Below, one piece after another: positions 59,721 to 64,000 of a stretch of 64,000 bases of DNA; the stretch's first letter is position 1; each line of letters begins with the position of its first letter. The notes beneath the pieces were generated by a model that saw only the letters and a program-made list of their open reading frames with translations, was not told where the DNA came from and searched no databases. The translations under genes were made by a program, and so were the position numbers. The stretch comes from Lachnospiraceae bacterium (lineage in GTDB: Bacteria > Bacillota_A > Clostridia > Lachnospirales > Lachnospiraceae), in contig SFGN01000005.1 in NCBI GenBank assembly GCA_004556565.1, positions 37,700-101,699 on the forward strand. Direction: 5' to 3'.

Positions 59721-59740
59721 ATGAAAGGAGTGGATTGATT

Positions 59741-60109
59741 ATGTTACATCCATCATACACAGATTTGATGAAAGTGGTAAATCAGGACGTTGAGGAGGGC
59801 GAAACTAAGATTGTAAACAGCCGTTATTCTATCGTGCTTGCCACATCAAAAAGAGCAAGACAGATTATCGACGGGCAGCTTCCGCTTGTTAATGCCAAGG
59901 ACGGAATGAAGCCGCTGTCTCTGGCAATCCAGGAAATGAGCGAAGGTAAACTGAAGATTATTGCAGAAAAGCCTGAAGAAGAAATAACAACGGACATAAT
60001 GGAAACTGCAGATCCCCAACAGGCAGCTGAAGCAGCAATAGCTGACGAGGCAGCGGCAGAAGCTGTGGCGGAAGGATCAGTTGAAGATACTGCCGGATCT
60101 GAAGAGTAG
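59741..60109 (+). CDS. rpoZ: RNA polymerase omega subunit, with an extended tail
   Basis: Small subunit that helps fold beta prime in RNA polymerase. The core (about 1-75) contains LHPSYTDLM, NSRYSIVLATSKRARQI and KPLSLAIQEM; ATG 59741 follows AAAGGAG by 10 bases and gives 122 residues. The last 45 or so residues are Ala/Glu-rich (EAAIADEAAAEAVAEGSVED), low-complexity and not needed for the core fold, so the protein is longer than the usual 60-90. It lies between gmk and rimO, with a 98-bp gap to rimO. Confidence 0.92.
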   Translation: MLHPSYTDLMKVVNQDVEEGETKIVNSRYSIVLATSKRARQIIDGQLPLVNAKDGMKPLSLAIQEMSEGKLKIIAEKPEEEITTDIMETADPQQAAEAAIADEAAAEAVAEGSVEDTAGSEE

Positions 60110-60207
60110 AAGAGGCCGGAAAAGCAAAGATAAAGGGGCAGATGCACAGTTTTGTTGTATCTGCCTTTCCACTGTCAGAAGTGTGATATAGATATAGGAG
60201 TGTGATT

Positions 60208-61533
60208 ATGAAATTATTATTTATATCCTTAGGCTGTGATAAGAATCTGGTAGATACTGAAGTGATGCTCGGACTTCTTGCGTCCCGCGGATATGAGATG
60301 ACAGATGATGAGTCAGAGGCTGATATCGTTGTTATAAATACGTGTTGTTTTATACATGATGCGAAGGAGGAAAGTATCGCAAATATTCTGGAAATGGCAG
60401 AATATAAGAAAACCGGCAAATTAAAGGCATTGATCGTGGCAGGCTGTCTTGCACAGAGGTATCGCCGGGAAATTCTGGATGAGATACCGGAAGTTGACGT
60501 GGTACTTGGGACAACAGCCTATGATAAGATACTGGAAGCCGTCGATGAAGCGCTTGAAGGGAATTCTTCTGTAGAATTGGAAAGCCTGGAGGCCCTGCCG
60601 TCCGTGGACACGAAACGCCAGGTGACGACAGGGGGGCATTATGCATATTTAAAAATTGCAGAAGGGTGCGAGAAACACTGCACGTACTGTATAATTCCGA
60701 AAATCCGCGGAAAATTCCGCAGCGTCCCAATGGAACGCCTGCTGAAAGAGGCACGGGAGCTGGCTGAACAGGGGGTTAAGGAATTAATTCTGGTCGCTCA
60801 GGAAACCACGCTTTACGGAAAAGATTTATATGGGGAAAAATGTCTGCACACGCTATTAAAAGAGTTGTGTAAAATACCGGGTGTCCGCTGGATCCGTGTG
60901 ATGTATTGTTATCCGGAAGAGATTACCGATGATCTGATTCAGGTGATGAAGGAAGAACCTAAAATCTGCCATTACCTTGATATCCCGATTCAGCATGCCT
61001 GTGATGTGGTTTTGAAACGGATGGGCAGAAGAACCTCAAAGCAGGAATTAATTGATATTATAGAAAAACTCCGGCAGGAAATCCCGGATATCTGTCTGAG
61101 GACGACATTGATCACAGGCTTCCCGGGGGAGACACAGGAGCAGCACGAAGAGCTTATGGAGTTTGTTGATGAGATGGAGTTTGACCGGCTGGGTGTATTC
61201 ACCTATTCACCGGAGGAAGATACCCCTGCAGCCGGGATGCCGGGCCAGATTTCGGAAGAAGTTAAACTGGAGCGGCAGGCAGAGCTGATGGAGCTGCAGC
61301 AGGAAATCGCATTTGATGCGGCAGAAGCCATGGCAGGACAGGAAGTCATGGTTATGATCGAAGGGAAGGTTGCCGATGAAAATGCATATGTAGGACGCAC
61401 ATACCGGGATGCGCCGGGGGTTGACGGGCTGATTTTTGTGGAGACTGAGGAAGAATTGATGTCCGGAGATTTTGCCAGGGTAAAAGTGTCCGGAGCTATA
61501 GAATATGATTTAATAGGAGGACTTGTGGAATGA
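60208..61533 (+). CDS. rimO: Ribosomal protein uS12 methylthiotransferase RimO
   Basis: Radical SAM enzyme that methylthiolates the conserved aspartate of ribosomal protein S12. ATG 60208, 7 bases after AGGAG, gives 441 residues. The N-terminal domain carries the three Fe-S cysteines in SLGCDKNLVDTEVM, NTCCFIHDAKEES and AGCLAQRYR; the radical SAM cluster is CEKHCTYCIIPKIRGKFRS; later motifs include LVAQETTLYG and DIPIQH; the TRAM domain is C-terminal. SLGCDKNLVD distinguishes RimO from MiaB. It overlaps pgsA by 4 bases. Confidence 0.96.
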   Translation: MKLLFISLGCDKNLVDTEVMLGLLASRGYEMTDDESEADIVVINTCCFIHDAKEESIANILEMAEYKKTGKLKALIVAGCLAQRYRREILDEIPEVDVVLGTTAYDKILEAVDEALEGNSSVELESLEALPSVDTKRQVTTGGHYAYLKIAEGCEKHCTYCIIPKIRGKFRSVPMERLLKEARELAEQGVKELILVAQETTLYGKDLYGEKCLHTLLKELCKIPGVRWIRVMYCYPEEITDDLIQVMKEEPKICHYLDIPIQHACDVVLKRMGRRTSKQELIDIIEKLRQEIPDICLRTTLITGFPGETQEQHEELMEFVDEMEFDRLGVFTYSPEEDTPAAGMPGQISEEVKLERQAELMELQQEIAFDAAEAMAGQEVMVMIEGKVADENAYVGRTYRDAPGVDGLIFVETEEELMSGDFARVKVSGAIEYDLIGGLVE

Positions 61534-62072
61534 ACCTGCCAAATAAACTGACAGTATTACGAATGATTATGGTACCTTTTTTTGTATTTTTCATGTTGAC
61601 TGATGTGGGAGGGGCTGCCGGCAAATGGATTGCGCTTGCACTTTTCTGTATAGCCAGCCTGACGGATATGCTGGATGGTAAAATTGCCAGAAAATATCAT
61701 TTGGTTACAAATTTCGGGAAATTTATGGATCCGCTTGCAGACAAGCTGCTTGTATGTTCTGCAATGATCTGCCTTGTTGATCTCGATAAGCTGGCATCCT
61801 GGATTGTTATCATAATTATAGCAAGAGAATTCATTATCAGCGGTTTCCGCCTTGTGGCGTCCGATAACGGAATCGTAATCGCGGCAAGCTACTGGGGGAA
61901 ATTTAAGACTGTATTCCAGATGGCAATGGTAATCGTACTGATTGCCGATCTGGGCGGGATTTTCAATGTCATCGGGACAGTTTTGACTTGGATCGCTCTG
62001 ATTCTGACAGTTGTTTCGCTGGTGGATTATGTGGTAAAGAACCGCCAGGTGCTGACAAAAGGCGGAATGTAA
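61530..62072 (+). CDS. pgsA: CDP-diacylglycerol--glycerol-3-phosphate 3-phosphatidyltransferase
   Basis: Makes phosphatidylglycerol phosphate in the membrane. The 180-residue protein has about six helices and the CDP-alcohol phosphotransferase motif DMLDGKIARKYHLVTNFGKF then MDPLADKLL, fitting DGxxARxxxxxxxxGxxxDxxxD. The N-terminal NLPNKLTVLRMIMVPFFVF is typical. Its ATG overlaps the rimO stop (ATGA), so the two are translationally coupled. The GGAGG for this start lies within the end of rimO. Confidence 0.95.
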   Translation: MNLPNKLTVLRMIMVPFFVFFMLTDVGGAAGKWIALALFCIASLTDMLDGKIARKYHLVTNFGKFMDPLADKLLVCSAMICLVDLDKLASWIVIIIIAREFIISGFRLVASDNGIVIAASYWGKFKTVFQMAMVIVLIADLGGIFNVIGTVLTWIALILTVVSLVDYVVKNRQVLTKGGM

Positions 62073-62216
62073 AGCAGATTTGAAGAAAACGCAGAAAGTT
62101 GTAGAAGGATGATTGACGAACCAGAAAAATTATGAGAAAATAATAATAGTGTGATGTTAATGATTTGTCAAACATTATACGTCAAAAATCATACATATTT
62201 GAAAGGAGTCCTTAAC

Positions 62217-62909
62217 ATGATTTATTCACATGAAGTACAGATGATGTGTCCGGTGGCTTCAGGCGCGAACCACGGACCAGCTCCAATCCCAGAGGAAGCA
62301 AAATGGGTAAAAGCAAAAGAAGTAAAAGATATTTCCGGCCTGACACATGGTATCGGCTGGTGCGCACCGGAGCAGGGTGCATGCAAGCTGACACTGAATG
62401 TTAAAGAAGGTATTATTCAGGAAGCACTTGTAGAGACAATCGGATGTTCAGGTATGACGCATTCTGCAGCTATGGCTTCTGAAATTCTTCCGGGCAAGAC
62501 AATTCTTGAAGCTTTGAACACAGACCTTGTCTGTGATGCAATCAATACTGCAATGAGAGAACTGTTCCTTCAGATTGTTTATGGGCGTACACAGAGTGCA
62601 TTTTCTGAAGACGGGCTTCAGATCGGTGCAGGTCTGGAAGACCTTGGAAAGGGGCTTCGTTCCCAGGTTGGTACAATGTACGGAACTCTTGCAAAAGGAC
62701 CTCGTTACCTTGAGATGGCAGAAGGCTATGTAACAGGTATCGCACTGGACGAAAATAATGAGATTATCGGTTACAAGTTCGTAAGTCTTGGTAAATTCAC
62801 AGACTTCATTAAGAAGGGTGATACACCGAATGAGGCATGGGAAAAAGCTCAGGGACAGTATGGACGTGTTGCTGATGCTGTGAAGATTATTGACCCGAGA
62901 CAGGAATAA
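62217..62909 (+). CDS. NifU/IscU-like Fe-S scaffold-type protein of the GGGtGRT pair
   Basis: A 230-residue protein. ATG 62217 (MIYSHEVQMMC), 9 bases after AAGGAG, is chosen over an upstream ATG that adds 22 unlike residues. The stretch ALVETIGCSGMTHSAAMASE, then ILPGKTILEALN, matches the IscU/NifU scaffold core in which the cysteine binds a cluster; further cysteines lie at MMCPV, GWCAPEQGACK and DLVCDA. It is longer than IscU and no cysteine desulfurase lies next to it. It is almost certainly co-transcribed with the GGGtGRT gene 20 bp downstream. Its codon use looks like that of highly expressed genes such as gap. Confidence 0.8.
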   Translation: MIYSHEVQMMCPVASGANHGPAPIPEEAKWVKAKEVKDISGLTHGIGWCAPEQGACKLTLNVKEGIIQEALVETIGCSGMTHSAAMASEILPGKTILEALNTDLVCDAINTAMRELFLQIVYGRTQSAFSEDGLQIGAGLEDLGKGLRSQVGTMYGTLAKGPRYLEMAEGYVTGIALDENNEIIGYKFVSLGKFTDFIKKGDTPNEAWEKAQGQYGRVADAVKIIDPRQE

Positions 62910-62929
62910 GCGAGAGGAGGACACTAAAA

Positions 62930-63940
62930 ATGGCATTATTTGAATCATACGAGAGAAGAATTAATAAAATCAATGAAGTGCTGAACAGTTATGGAATCGC
63001 TTCCATTGAAGAGGCAGAGAAGATTACAAAAGATGCTGGGCTTGATGTTTACAATCAGGTAAAAGGCATCCAGCCAATTTGTTTTGAAAATGCTTGCTGG
63101 GCATATATCGTGGGTGCAGCAATTGCAATTAAGAAAAACTGCAGGAATGCAGCAGACGCAGCAGCAGCAATCGGTGAAGGCATCCAGGCTTTCTGTATTC
63201 CGGGGTCTGTAGCAGATCAGCGTAAAGTAGGTCTTGGACACGGTAATCTGGGTAAGATGCTTCTGGAAGAAGATACAGAATGTTTTGCATTTCTTGCAGG
63301 TCATGAATCTTTTGCAGCAGCAGAAGGTGCTATCGGTATTGCAGAGAAAGCAAACAAAGTACGTAAGAAACCACTTCGTGTTATCCTGAACGGACTTGGG
63401 AAAGATGCTGCAAAGATTATTTCCAGAATTAATGGATTTACTTATGTACAGACAGAATATGACTACTATACAGGTGAACTGAAAGAAGTACAGAGAATTG
63501 CTTATTCTGACGGTCTTCGTTCTAAAGTTAACTGCTATGGTGCAAACGATGTACGCGAGGGTGTTGCAATCATGCACAAAGAAGGTGTAGACGTTTCCAT
63601 TACAGGTAACTCAACAAACCCGACACGTTTCCAGCATCCGGTTGCAGGAACATATAAGAAAGAATGCATTGAACAGGGAAAGAAGTACTTCTCCGTAGCA
63701 TCAGGCGGCGGTACAGGACGTACTCTCCATCCGGATAACATGGCAGCAGGTCCGGCTTCCTATGGTATGACCGATACACTCGGACGTATGCATTCTGACG
63801 CACAGTTTGCAGGTTCATCTTCTGTACCGGCTCACGTAGAAATGATGGGCTTAATCGGTGCAGGAAACAACCCGATGGTAGGTATGACTGTTGCAGTTGC
63901 CGTTTCCGTAGAGGAAGCAGCACAGGCTGGCAGATTCTAA
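62930..63940 (+). CDS. GGGtGRT protein, function unknown
   Basis: A 336-residue protein named after its conserved motif, visible here as SVASGGGTGRTLHPDNMAAG near residue 255. Other conserved segments are PICFENACWAYIVGAAIAIK with a cysteine pair, FCIPGSVADQRKVGLGHGNL, FAFLAGHESFAAAEGAIG and a glycine-rich end (GLIGAGNNPMVGMTVAVAVS). No signal or membrane helix. The GGGTGRT loop could bind a phosphate or nucleotide. AGAGGAGGACA precedes the ATG by 9 bases. Its partner is the scaffold-like gene just upstream; such pairs are common in anaerobic Clostridia and uncharacterised. A weak hairpin (63958-63982) follows the stop. Confidence 0.85.
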   Translation: MALFESYERRINKINEVLNSYGIASIEEAEKITKDAGLDVYNQVKGIQPICFENACWAYIVGAAIAIKKNCRNAADAAAAIGEGIQAFCIPGSVADQRKVGLGHGNLGKMLLEEDTECFAFLAGHESFAAAEGAIGIAEKANKVRKKPLRVILNGLGKDAAKIISRINGFTYVQTEYDYYTGELKEVQRIAYSDGLRSKVNCYGANDVREGVAIMHKEGVDVSITGNSTNPTRFQHPVAGTYKKECIEQGKKYFSVASGGGTGRTLHPDNMAAGPASYGMTDTLGRMHSDAQFAGSSSVPAHVEMMGLIGAGNNPMVGMTVAVAVSVEEAAQAGRF

Positions 63941-64000
63941 GAGATGCTTTAAAATCAAGGTTTTTAGAGTCAGTAAGAACCTGAGAAAAGTAGAAATAGT

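Overview
The window is an ordinary low-to-mid GC Firmicute chromosome segment, most likely from an anaerobic spore-forming Clostridia of the family Lachnospiraceae. This is inferred from the sporulation gene spoIVA, the Pta-AckA acetate pathway, a clostridial ATCase with a PyrI regulatory subunit, the direct meso-DAP dehydrogenase lysine route, and the GGGtGRT / NifU-like gene pair at the right edge. Nearly all of it is core housekeeping sequence. I see no prophage, no CRISPR array, no intact transposon and no obvious genomic island.

Layout. 0-2 kb: tail of an acidic-ended gene, mnmA and a PHP phosphatase. 2-7.4 kb: glycolysis (gap, pgk, tpiA, gpmI). 7.6-9.7 kb: a TrmB-type regulator with lysA. 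9.7-15 kb: tRNA-Leu(CAA), a leader with a terminator-like hairpin, a CydDC-like heterodimeric ABC exporter, a DUF454 membrane protein and ddh. 15-16.4 kb: two convergent HAD phosphatases. 16.6-23.2 kb: polA-coaE-walJ, an ACT protein with a UPF0210 partner, and degV. 23.3-26.2 kb: tmcAL (minus), a structured repeat element, mgtE. 26.4-29.5 kb: pta-ackA, then yceD-rpmF. 29.7-31.1 kb: an AzgA-type purine permease. 31.2-39.1 kb: plsX-acpP-rnc-smc-ftsY-ilvA. 39.2-40.3 kb: a long-form PRPP synthetase (minus). 40.5-46.7 kb: DUF512-der-plsY-gpsA-spoIVA. 47-49.7 kb: purine nucleoside phosphorylase, an MTA/SAH-deaminase-like amidohydrolase, rnhA. 49.76-50.07 kb: RNase P RNA. 50.1-52.1 kb: nitroreductase-pyrB-pyrI (minus). 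52.4-55.8 kb: pheA, a DUF815 AAA ATPase, a lipoprotein. 55.9-57.7 kb: rqcH/NFACT (minus). 58.1-62.1 kb: yicC-gmk-rpoZ-rimO-pgsA. 62.2-63.9 kb: the NifU-like scaffold and the GGGtGRT protein.

The genes cover lower glycolysis and acetate/ATP formation, DAP/lysine supply, phospholipid synthesis (plsX, acpP, plsY, gpsA, pgsA), DNA replication and segregation (polA, smc, ftsY), RNA and ribosome maturation (mnmA, tmcAL, rnc, rnpB, der, rimO, rqcH), and nucleotide metabolism (prs, pyrBI, purine salvage, gmk). Many operons start with a sigma-A-like promoter whose -35 and -10 boxes lie about 17 bp apart, and many end in intrinsic terminators, several of which serve both of two convergent units.

The best candidates for a second look are the GGGtGRT / scaffold pair (conserved in type but of unknown function), a 164-bp hairpin-rich element with inverted-repeat ends at 24698-24861, a 42-bp palindromic repeat present twice after terminators, a sigma-E-like promoter before spoIVA, overlapping divergent promoters between prs and the DUF512 gene, a terminator-like hairpin just after a promoter in front of the ABC exporter, and decayed remnants of an endolysin-like amidase and of an Rpn/PD-(D/E)XK transposase-like protein. 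None of these proves an undescribed system from sequence alone.
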